Below are positions 9,401 through 17,230 of a DNA stretch of 30,067 nucleotides, piece by piece (positions within the stretch are counted from its first letter, which is position 1; each line of letters starts with the position of its first letter). Location: contig SDUX01000049.1 of NCBI GenBank assembly GCA_008729055.1, positions 1 through 30,067 of the forward strand, read 5' to 3'. The DNA comes from Pyropia haitanensis. Lineage: Eukaryota > Rhodophyta > Bangiophyceae > Bangiales > Bangiaceae. The notes beneath the pieces were generated by a model. That model saw nothing but the letters and a program-made list of their open reading frames with translations, was not told where the DNA came from and ran no database searches. A program made the translations under genes and the position numbers.

Positions 9401-11241
9401 AGGGCAAAGGGAAGGGCAAAGCACCAGCGCGCCTGCAAGCCAAGGGCGGCCACAGCGCCGACATTGAGCGGTTTGACGACATGGTCATTGACGCGCTAGA
9501 AGCTGGCAAGCGCAGGGCGGCGGCGCGCGCGGACACCAAGAGTGCCGCGCTTGCCATCAAGGCTGACAAGGGGGCGGTGGACGAGGAAGAGGATGCCGAG
9601 GAGGCGCCGCCGGTGAAGTCAGCCGCAGCGGCGACGGCGGCGGCGGCAGCGGCAGGTCCTGATGAGAACGCTGGTCGTCAGTTCCTGCTGTCCACCAAAA
9701 TCCAGGCTCTGATGGATGAGCTGAACCTGCTAAGGGAGACCAAGCCGGGAGAGAAAGCACTCGTCTACTCTCAGTGGACGGGCATGCTGGACCTCATTGA
9801 GGTGCCCCTGGAGCAGGAAGGTATCCGCCACACCCGTATCGACGGGAGCATGCGGGTGGAGGACCGGACAGAGGCGATTGATGAATTTAAGTCGCGCTCG
9901 GACTGCACCGTTATGCTGATGTCGCTGCACGCAGCGGGGACGGGGCTCAATCTCACCAACGCGAACCATGTGTTCATGATGGATATGTACGTTGATGGAT
10001 GAGGATGAGCGGCCGTGGGTTGTCGTGGCTTGTTCGTGGACTTGCTGTGCTATGACGGCCGCTCGTCAGTGGCCGTGTTTTCCTGTGTGACTGTTCCGCC
10101 CATGTGCTTTGCTGACCCTTCTTTGCTCTGTCTTGGCTCTCGCCGCTGTCTTTGTCCGCATCCATTGCTGATCCCCTGTGCTCGCTCCAGGTGGTGGAAT
10201 CCTGCTGTGGAAGCGCAAGCTGTGGGCCGCTGCCACCGCATTGGACAGACCAAGGCTGTCTTTGTCTATCGCCTCTACATCGCGGCGTCGGTGGAGACCA
10301 AGATCCTTGAAATCCAGGACAAGAAGCAGGAGATGGCCGACGGTGCGTTGGGTGTGGAGGGCGTGCAGACGCTGGGCCGCCAGCGGCTGACGCTCGAGGA
10401 TGTCCTTGCCCTCTTTGGCCGATTTTCGGGCGAAGACGCAGCCGCCGAGACGCCCGCCCAGCGGGCAGCCAACCACGCCCGCATCCTGGCAGCGAACAGG
10501 GCGCGGCCTGCGGGTGCCGCTGCTGCCGCCGCTGCTGCTGCCGCACGTCTACCGCTTCCGCCTGGTCTTGTGCCACCGCCCATTGCACCGGCACCACGCC
10601 GGCGTCGACGGTCAGGCGTACCGGATGACATGGTCGTCGCGCTCCAGCGGGCCCATGATGCGCGATCTGCGCAACGTGTGCGAGAGTCGGCGGCTCAGGC
10701 ACGGCGTGTGCAGCAGCAGCAGCAAGCTCAGCAGCTGCAGCAGCTCCAAGCCCTCCAACAGCAGCAGCAGCAAGCCCTCCAGCAGCAGCAGCAAGCCCAC
10801 CAGCAGGACGCCTCTCAGCGCCGACAGCAGCTGGCACAGCTGCAGTTTGAGCAGCAGCAGCAGCGGCAGTTTGCACAGCTGCATCACCAGCAGCAGCAGC
10901 AGCTTGCGCAGATGCAGGCGGCGCTCAACGCGGGGGTCGGCTTGGCGCCGCAACCACCGCTGGGGTCGGCCGCGGGCGACCCAGCTGGAGGCGGCGGTAT
11001 TGGCGGCGCCGCCGCTGATGCGGCGCGGCCGTACACCTACCATCCCCCGCCGCCAGCAGCAGCGCCAGCGCCGCCGCCGCCAGCGCCGCCGCCGCCGCCG
11101 CCGCCACTGCCCGTGGCCAACCTCAATGCGCTGGAGGCGCCACCGTCGCTGAGCGCAGCGTCGTCGCTCCAGGCGTTGCAGCGGATGCTGCGGCAGACTC
11201 CGGACCGAGGCGGCGGCGGCGGTGGCGCCGACCCCCTATGA
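6491..11241 (+). CDS. SNF2-family ATPase with inserted RING finger (Rad5/16 group, Ris1/ULS1/FRG-like)
   Basis: A two-exon gene (to 9986, then 10191-11241) for about 1,500 residues of a nuclear DNA translocase and probable ubiquitin ligase. Visible motifs in order: motif I GGILADEMGLGKT (8098-8136), Ia LIVAPLSVLQVW, II DEAQ (8488-8499), III CLSGTPIQN, LLRRTK, a C3HC4 RING (CPIC at 9151 to CPQC ending 9267), a Lys/Gly linker, and the C-terminal lobe LVYSQWTGMLDLIE, HAAGTGLNLT and WWNPAVEAQAVGRCHRIGQT. DEAQ instead of DEAH is typical of plant FRG/CHR27/28-like members. The N-terminus has a SUMO-interacting motif, VVCLL plus acidic residues (6584-6616), and acidic repeats such as DDPIDVDELL. I see no HIRAN domain. 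The C-terminus is Gln-, Ala- and Pro-rich. ATG 6491 is favoured because it includes the SUMO motif, but the frame then shifts at a G9 run (6683-6691). The first ATG already in the main frame is 6748. Confidence 0.93.
9987..10190 (+). other. SNF2 gene intron (204 bases)
   Basis: It starts GTACGT and ends CTCGCTCCAG. Splicing joins a split ATG codon and restores the helicase motif V-VI segment, reading MMDM then WWNPAVEAQ. Without splicing the frame stops at 10000-10002. The intron is visibly T-richer than the flanking exons. Confidence 0.95.
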
Positions 11242-11332
11242 TGATGCGGTCGCTGGAAGTTGTGGGGTGGGGTGAGGGTGCCGCAGTCTGACGCGGTCGC
11301 CGCGTGGGGGTCTGCGGGAGGCAGGCGCTCTG

Positions 11333-11472
11333 CAGCGTGTTGCTGTTATGGGCCTTGTACATGGTGTGCCCACTTCGGTCTTTTTGTGGCTCCCCCGCCG
11401 TACAGCGTGTTGCTCTTGTGGGCCTTGTACATGGTGTGCCCACTCCGGTTTTTTTCCGTGGCTCTCCGTCTC
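11333..11472. repeat. Two-copy tandem repeat, 70-bp period
   Basis: Both copies begin CAGCGTGTTGCT (11333 and 11403). They share GGGCCTTGTACATGGTGTGC and a pyrimidine-rich tail, with a few substitutions near the ends. It lies 92 bases after the SNF2 stop codon, probably in the 3' UTR. Confidence 0.85.
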
Positions 11473-11807
11473 GCGTATTTTTTTCGGTCGTAGTGGAGAG
11501 CAAAAACAGGGTGGGGTGGAGTGAGCATCGTTTTGCGCGTGTGACGGCCACCTGGCCCCGTACGGGGCGACGGCCGTCGAGGCTTGACGGCTGGCCAGTA
11601 CCGCCTGCCACCCCATCGTCGGGGTGTTGGGGTCCGCCCGTGCTCTCCGCGGGCACGTGGACCTGGCCGCGACTTGACGCCTCTATGGTCGACAGCGCCG
11701 TATCATGCTCCATGATGGCACGCTGCGGCACCCGGCCAGCGAAGGACATCATACCCTCTGTGTCTCTTGCGCGCTGGATTGATGTCACCGCCACAGGTGA
11801 ACCACAG

Positions 11808-11810
11808 CTG
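11808..11810. other. Target-site duplication, left copy (CTG)
   Basis: CTG directly precedes the left terminal repeat and recurs directly after the right one (16516-16518). A 3-bp duplication is the PIF/Harbinger length, although the family usually duplicates TWA. Confidence 0.6.
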
Positions 11811-11827
11811 AGGACTATTCACGATTT
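11811..11827 (+). repeat. Left terminal inverted repeat
   Basis: AGGACTATTCACGATTT. It matches the reverse complement of 16499-16515 at 15 of 17 positions. Confidence 0.7.
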
Positions 11828-11941
11828 ATTCGACTCAGCAGACGACTTGCGCGGCAAATCGTGCGTTCCGGGGCAATCCAGCCACAAAGCGACTCAAACC
11901 TGTCTCAGAGCTAAGACCGCCTCACGAAGGCTTCCCAGATC

Positions 11942-11959
11942 CTGAGCCAGTGGCTCAAC
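11942..11959 (+). repeat. Left subterminal inverted repeat
   Basis: CTGAGCCAGTGGCTCAAC, 131 bases inside the left end. It pairs with the reverse complement of 16461-16479 apart from one gap and two substitutions. Such sites are candidate binding sites for the element's Myb-like protein or transposase. Confidence 0.6.
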
Positions 11960-12195
11960 GAGCTGAGTAAATCTGTCGAGTAATTTCATTTTTTTATTCG
12001 TGAAGTGTCAAGCGCAGCCGTGGCCCCCTCACGGCTGGCTCGCGTGACCGTTGCGCGCGCCGACGGCGCGCTCAAGCCGCGATCGCCCTTCACGCGCGCC
12101 GCATCCTTTGCCTCTTTCCTCCTGTCTGTCCCCGTGCCAACCCTGGCTTGCTCGGTGAACTTCTCTACCTCGGCGCCTGTGCTTCGCGCAACGTC

Positions 12196-14324
12196 ATGAT
12201 GCTGAATACCCTCTGTGACGCTGGCACCGTCGAGCCAGATCTGGAGGAGCTGGCTGGGGCGCTGTCTGCGGGACGCGCTCTGGAGGGCTGGGGTCGGCAG
12301 GGCGGAGACGCTGCACTGGGCGAGTGGGTGTCGAGGATTGTCACCATCGTGGGGGCGTTGGAGACAGACGCCCGGGAGCCATGGGCCGCCGTGCCGTCGC
12401 TTTTCCGCACTTTCTCGTCCGTGCGGTCAGGCGGCGACTGCCAGGCGTCCGAGCTGGTAGAGCTTGCCGAGTTGGCTGACCTGGTCACCATCTGCAGCCA
12501 GTCCAACCGCGCTGCCCCCCTGGCGAGAGATCTTGTGGGGCGGTTTTTCCGGAAGAGCATTGAGCAGGGCGCGTTTTATAGGGACGTGCGTATGACCCCG
12601 CAACACTTTGACCAGCTGGTGGCGCGCGTGGCGCCCCACCTGCCTGCCGGCCTGCGGGGGCCAGCCGCCATACCCCCACGGTGGCGTATCTTCACGGTGC
12701 TGTTTTGGCTCGCGCAAGGGGGTCGTCAGCGAGTCGTCGCCCGAGCTGTGGACGTAGCGGAGTCGACGCTGTCTAAGATTTGCACTCCTGTTGTCAACGC
12801 GTTGATCTGTGGCCTCCCGTGCCTCACTTGGCCGGACCACGCCGAGCGTCAGCGCATTGGCGAAGCGTTTTCCAACCTGACGGGTGGAAACCTTTCCGGG
12901 TGGCGCGGTCTGTACGGTACATCCGCATTGTCTTTTGCGCTTCATTCTTCGTGTGCAGCTCATCATTGTATCGTGTGATGCACTCTGTTTGACTTGGGTT
13001 GCTGCCGCACAGGGGGAGGGGGGGGTATTGACGCGCCATTTATTGATACCCTGGCACTCTGTTCCGGTGTTTGTCATCAAGGCGAGAGAACGGGGGGTTT
13101 ATGAGCATGCCTGACACAACCCTTTACTGTATTGTCACGCGCTCCTCGTCGCTGCCTTCTTCTGTTTTGATGGCTTGTTTGACTGCGTCAGTTGCGGCGC
13201 GGTAGATGGGTGTCTCACCCCGTTGCTCACCCCTTTTGGGGAGCACAAGGAAGATTTTACCGACAGGCACGCCAGGTGCTCGCTGTTGGTTCTCGCCATC
13301 ACGGACACGCGCCTGTTCCGTTACTTCGCTGGCGGGTTTCCCGGGTCTCGAGGGGACTCTCTCGTGTTCAAGGAGCGATCGTGGCACAGGGCGATGCTGT
13401 CGATTGACCACTTCCGGCGCCCGCTTGCCGACGGAGAATTCATCCTTGGAGATGCTGGGTTTGCGCTCACCGCCTTCCTGGTACGCTGCCGCGGTAGGTC
13501 GGGTTTGTATTGACATTTTGGTTAGCGACTGCTGGGTGTTTCTCGTTGCTGAAGCGTCACAGCGCGCCTCGGCAATGGGCGGCATCTTTTGCAGATTGAG
13601 TCGCAGGGGTTGTCGACGAGGGAGGAGGTGGGAGACGGGGGGGGGGGGGGGTGGACAGGGAGCGCGGGGGCGTGACGTGTTGTGCAATGTTGCATCCATT
13701 CCTGTCCTCCTCGCGCGCCGCTGGGGCGCAGAGGGGGCGGGGGGGGGGGGGGAGGCGGGGTGCTCTCTTGCTGCTACCCGCCCCCTCGGGGAGGCGCAGG
13801 GCGAGGGAGGCTTGTCAGAGCCCCACGGGAGGAAGACCTGACGCCTATCGTGGTTGTATCTGTCTTGCTGCTGGGGTCATCATGTGCAGACGTGTCTCCA
13901 TTGTTGTCGGGTTTTATCTCTCTTTTCCTGTCTATTGCCCATTCCACAGATAACACCTTTCCGGGAAGTGGACATGCGCGGCCCAAACCTCGCGTCCATG
14001 CGGCGCTTTAACCATCTACACGCAAAAATGCGCGTCGTAGTCGAGAACGCTTTTGGACGCCTCAAAGGCAGATGGCACGTGTTGCGGATGATCAACGCTC
14101 ACCCGGAGCTGGCTGCTAGTGTGCAACATGCATGCATCCTCCTCCACAATTTCCTGGAGGACCGGAACGGCGCCTATGAGGCAGACCCCAGCGCGCTCGA
14201 GGAGGACAGCAGCAACTCCGTAGTTGCTGCGGAAAGTGATGAGACACCCTCCTCTGCTGGCGCCCGCCGTCGCATTGAGCTGGTCAAGGCTCTGGGGCTT
14301 CCCTGGGTGGATGCCCCTCAATGA
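12196..14324 (+). CDS. PIF/Harbinger transposase (HARBI1-like DDE nuclease)
   Basis: Three exons, 12196-12911, 13192-13480 and 13950-14324, give 459 residues. The enzyme would cut and rejoin the transposon ends with two metal ions. Exon 1 carries the family's N-terminal helical part (FYRDVRMTPQHFDQLVARV) and a helix-turn-helix-like segment (VVARAVDVAESTLSKI). Exon 2 holds the first Asp in CGAVDG (13205-13207), the second in PGSRGDSLVF (13355-13357) and LGDAGF. Exon 3 holds the catalytic Glu in VVVENAFGRLKGRW (14043-14045) and the usual HACILLHNFLED. All three acidic residues are present. The second motif is PGSRGD where relatives often have PGSxHD. ATG 12196 is the first ATG after an in-frame stop at 12001. 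Exon junctions were chosen by frame and motif continuity. The exon 1 donor GTACGG is less certain than the others. Confidence 0.9.
12912..13191 (+). other. Transposase intron 1 (280 bases)
   Basis: Donor GTACGG, acceptor GACTGCGTCAG. It is the only strong donor giving the correct phase to join exon 1 to CGAVDG. An alternative donor at 12900 (GTGGCG) also fits the phase but has weaker consensus. Confidence 0.65.
13481..13949 (+). other. Transposase intron 2 (469 bases)
   Basis: Donor GTACGC after TAFL, acceptor CATTCCACAG before ITPF. Splicing restores the family sequence between the LGDAGF and VENAFG motifs. The intron contains a G15 run (13637-13651) and a G14 run (13739-13752). Confidence 0.9.
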
Positions 14325-14988
14325 TTGTAGCCATCTGGGGGGGTAGGGGCGGCGGGTCAGCGGATTGGCGCGGATGCCCCAGCGCAGTTGAGGAAGGGGT
14401 GGGTGAGGGGGGAGCGAGCGGGTTTGTGGGAAAGGACGCTGCGGCGGGCTCCAGGGTGCGGAGCGTTGGGGGCTGGGGGGGTGTGTGTCGGTGGGGTGGC
14501 CGTGCAGGATTGAGTGACGCGGCTGGCTGCGGAAGGGGGGGGAGAAGAAGGTGGGGCGGCGGAGCAAGACCTAGGCAGGAAGGACAACAGTGACAAGCTC
14601 CAGGGGCGCAGCGCGACATCCGATTACTGTGGGGAGGGGCGCCAGAGAGGACGGACGGGCAACGTAGCTGCGGGGAGCCTGGTGGGGGAGGTGTTCCACG
14701 CTCGCGGGGTGCGGAGGGGGAGGGGGGGGGCGCAGGGCACGATGCTCTGTGCGAGTGGGTGGAAGTGTGGGCAAAGGCGTGAGGGGGGAGGATGCCGATA
14801 GGGCGTTGAGGTCAAGCAAGCCACTTGAGAGGCAGGGGCCACGAGAATGTGAAGAAGGGTGGGCGGGGGGGCGCGGGGTGGAGCTCGAGCGACCAGTGAA
14901 TGACGGAGGAGAACAATCGTTCATTCAACCAACAAACAAGAAAGAAACGGATGCGTGGAGTATAACCGAAAAGAGCGAGTGCCTACTA
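14325..14988. other. Strongly G-skewed spacer between the two convergent transposon genes
   Basis: There is no credible gene. From about 14330 to 14880 the plus strand is very rich in G, with many GGG to GGGGGGG runs at short spacing and few C runs. The composition is compatible with G-quadruplexes on plus, or with C-rich 3' UTR sequence if transcribed from the Myb-like gene. The last 100 bases are AT-richer and precede the minus-strand stop codon. Confidence 0.6.
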
Positions 14989-15990
14989 TTACTGCGCACG
15001 GCGGGCCTTCTCGGCGTACGCGTTCAGCATATTCACCATGGCGCGGCGCACATCAGTGTCCGTGACGTCATCCGCCTCAGAGCCCCGCCCAGCCGCCCCG
15101 CTCGCGCCCCCGTTGCCCGCCCCACTGGCCCCCTCCGTGACAAGCTTTTGCTGCAAATACTCGCGCAGTACGGCCGCCGCCGTGGGCTTCTTGGTCTTCT
15201 TGGGCTTGGGCGAGCTGGCCTCGATCTCGGCGGCGGTCGCCGTGTGCGAAGGTGCCTTGCTGGCGGGGCTGCCGGATGAGAAGGAGGAACTGGCCTCCTC
15301 ACTGCCAGTGCCCGCGCCGCCATCGCTCTCGCCGCCAATGCTCTCCGCTGCTGACCCGCCGTCGCTCTTGCTGCCCTCTCGGTCATCAGCTGCAGCGTTG
15401 TCCTGCCCCTCATCGCCATCCATTCCTTCAGCAACTGAGCTGTCCCCCCCCGTACTCCCCCCTGCTGGCGGCCCGCCCGGGGCGCGCCCAGCGGCGGGCG
15501 AGCCGGGGCTCGCTGCAGCATCCGCGCACATGTCCATCGGCTCGTGCACCGTCTGCTGGGTTGAAACGTGCGACTTTTTAAACGCCTCGCGCGCCAGGTC
15601 GAAAAGCATAGCCCCGCCAAACTTGATAATCTGGTCCTCCTTGTGGGCCGCACTCATGCCCGTACCCTTGATAACCGCGCACGTGGCAATAAAGCGGGTG
15701 CGGAGGTTCTTAATCTTCTTGTCCACGGCGGCGACCGTCCGCGTGCGCGCCATGGGCTGGTCGGCTGCGGGGGTGGCGTCTACAAACGCCTGGAGTAGAG
15801 CGCCGCCTGCGCGTCGCTTCATGTCCCCTGTACGGCGAGCGCGATACGCCGCCCAGTGCGTCACAGCTGCCGTAAGGACACCAACACACTCCCCGGGGTA
15901 GAAGTTCTTGGCGCGTCCCTTCGTCTTGCCAGTTGCCTTCCGCTTGCGCCCGTTCACGGCTGTGTCGGATGCGCGGCGGCCGCCGGCCAT
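14989..15990 (-). CDS. Harbinger-type Myb/SANT-like DNA-binding protein
   Basis: This intronless frame of 333 residues starts with ATG at 15990 (context CAACATGG) and stops with TAA at 14991-14989. In PIF/Harbinger elements the second protein binds the transposon ends and brings the nuclease into the nucleus and onto DNA. Visible parts: a basic N-terminus with a nuclear-localisation-like stretch (GRKRKATGKTKGRAK, residues 14-28); a trihelix/Myb-like domain at about residues 30-135 with W46 (VTHWAAYRARR), KKIKNLRTRFIATCAVIKGTG and GAMLFDLAREAF; a long acidic Ser/Gly-rich linker (about 155-265); and a basic PKPKKTKKPTAAAVLREYLQQ tail segment. The family call rests on the KKIKNLRTRF helix and on convergent placement with the transposase inside shared terminal repeats. 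No break is seen. Confidence 0.85.
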   Translation of the reverse strand: MAGGRRASDTAVNGRKRKATGKTKGRAKNFYPGECVGVLTAAVTHWAAYRARRTGDMKRRAGGALLQAFVDATPAADQPMARTRTVAAVDKKIKNLRTRFIATCAVIKGTGMSAAHKEDQIIKFGGAMLFDLAREAFKKSHVSTQQTVHEPMDMCADAAASPGSPAAGRAPGGPPAGGSTGGDSSVAEGMDGDEGQDNAAADDREGSKSDGGSAAESIGGESDGGAGTGSEEASSSFSSGSPASKAPSHTATAAEIEASSPKPKKTKKPTAAAVLREYLQQKLVTEGASGAGNGGASGAAGRGSEADDVTDTDVRRAMVNMLNAYAEKARRAQ

Positions 15991-16460
15991 GTTGATCAGA
16001 GGTAGTCGCTAAAGAACGTGAGAAGTCGGGGAGTGGGCGCGGGGGGGGGGGGTAAGACGGAGATATGGGGCAAGGAAGGTGCAAAAGCAAGGGGGGGGGG
16101 ACGGGGGACGGGTGCCAAACCGACGCGGAGGAACACAGGTGGTGTTGTGTGCCACCCAGCACGCCTGCCAGAGCAACAAAGGTCGGTGGCGCGTGGTCTC
16201 TTATCGGCACGTCCACAGCCTGCCACTGGATGGACGAGAGCGGTGGCGCTCGAAGCCCGGCACAAAAAGGCGCGCTCCGTCTCCCCATGAAACTGTTGGC
16301 GTTCTGCGATGCCTGCAACGGGCGGACGGTGGGGTCTCGGTGGCCAAGGGCGGGCTTCTGGTGGCGCCAAACTTGCTCTGCCTTCCGTCTCGCACACGAA
16401 AGAGTACATTTTCTCAGCGTGTTAAGTACGGATGTCAAGTACACTAAGTACACTTCTGAG

Positions 16461-16479
16461 GTTGAGCCATGTGACTCAG
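16461..16479 (-). repeat. Right subterminal inverted repeat
   Basis: Read on minus it is CTGAGTCACATGGCTCAAC, the partner of 11942-11959, lying 36 bases inside the right end. Three AAGTAC copies, at 16424-16429, 16437-16442 and 16446-16451, lie just inside it. Confidence 0.6.
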
Positions 16480-16498
16480 CCTTGACTTAAGCCGCCTA

Positions 16499-16515
16499 AA
16501 ACCGTGAATCGTCCT
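16499..16515 (-). repeat. Right terminal inverted repeat
   Basis: Read on minus it is AGGACGATTCACGGTTT. It is followed on plus by CTG, matching the CTG that precedes the left repeat. Confidence 0.7.
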
Positions 16516-16518
16516 CTG
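16516..16518. other. Target-site duplication, right copy (CTG)
   Basis: Matches the CTG at 11808-11810, immediately outside the terminal repeat. Confidence 0.6.
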
Positions 16519-17230
16519 CGCTATGTATGCATCGTACAACGTGGCGCGGACGTCGCGGCGCGGCCGCATCAATTCGTTCCAAGTACTCTACTTACTCAAG
16601 AAGATACTTGGGAAGTCCGGGAGGTGGCTCCCCTCGCGGCGGCCCGTGGCTGGGGTTACGACGACTCTCCGACGGGCCCATTCGTGGATCCGTCCGCTGC
16701 CCCACGTCGTCCTACCGCCTCTTCTCCCGCAGGGGCGGCAGGCGTCGCAGTGCGGAGAGCGGGCGCCTGTGTTGGCCGGTGCTGTGCTGGCGTGTATCCG
16801 ACCGTGCGGTCGAGCACACGGCCCCCCCCCCGCGCCGCTCGCCGCCTTTTTCCGGACTGGGTGTGCCTGTCGGTTCCTGACGGTCCCTGCCGGGGGATGC
16901 CCGTCGTCCGCGTCTGCCGGCATCATCCCCCGGTACGTGCCGTGAGGGGGGGGTGGGGTGGGGTGGGGGGGGGTGCTGGTCTGCCGGCGGCTGGCGTTGG
17001 GTCGGGCGGCCAGCGGCCGGCCGCTTGGCCGGCAACGTTGGGGTGCACAGTTGTTCCCCTGGCCGCGGCGCCTGTAGTTGGAGGTGGTGCCGGCTGAGGT
17101 GGTACGAACGCGGGGTGCTGAGGCGGCGGCAGTGGCGGCGGTGGCGGTGGCGGCGGCTGCGGTTTCCGCCCCCCAGGCATCGTATAAATCGTAGCGCGGC
17201 AGCCAGCGTCCCCCCCTCCGACCTGTCACC
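16519..17230. other. Upstream region of the phosphate transporter gene
   Basis: 712 bases between the transposon end and the transporter ATG. I see no supportable gene. It carries G and C runs (near 16812-16820 and 16944-16972) and a TATA-like box close to the start codon. The transposon insertion therefore limits the host promoter to this stretch, unless elements further upstream still act across it. Confidence 0.5.
17183..17188 (+). promoter_or_regulatory. Possible TATA box of the SPX-SLC13 gene
   Basis: TATAAA within CGTATAAATCG, 43-48 bases upstream of the ATG at 17231. At the usual spacing, transcription would start around 17213, giving a 5' UTR of about 20 bases. It is the only AT-rich hexamer in a GC-rich stretch. 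The motif is seen and its use is inferred. Confidence 0.45.

Larger units (their letters stand above)
11242..11810. other. SNF2 3' flank up to the transposon
   Basis: Presumed 3' UTR and intergenic DNA. I see no gene. It contains the tandem duplication at 11333-11472 and ends with the CTG that is duplicated at the far side of the transposon. Confidence 0.5.
11811..16515. mobile_element. PIF/Harbinger DNA transposon, complete-looking, 4.7 kb
   Basis: The element is bounded by inverted repeats AGGACTATTCACGATTT (left) and AGGACGATTCACGGTTT (right, read inward), 15 of 17 identical, and by CTG on both sides. Inside are the two proteins that define the superfamily: a HARBI1-like DDE nuclease on plus and a Myb/SANT-like protein on minus, arranged tail to tail. 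Both have open frames once two transposase introns are removed, so the copy could be autonomous. A second inverted repeat, CTGAGYCA...TGGCTCAAC, lies inside each end (11942-11959 and 16461-16479). The element sits between the SNF2 gene and the phosphate transporter and interrupts neither. Boundaries come from pattern matching by eye, and other copies would settle them. Confidence 0.8.

Noticed and set aside
12005..12199. Extension of the transposase upstream of 12196
   Set aside because: The transposase frame is open from 12004 but contains no ATG before 12196, so no start can be supported there.
15038..15901. Plus-strand frame of 287 codons
   Set aside because: Antisense shadow of the Myb/SANT-like gene.
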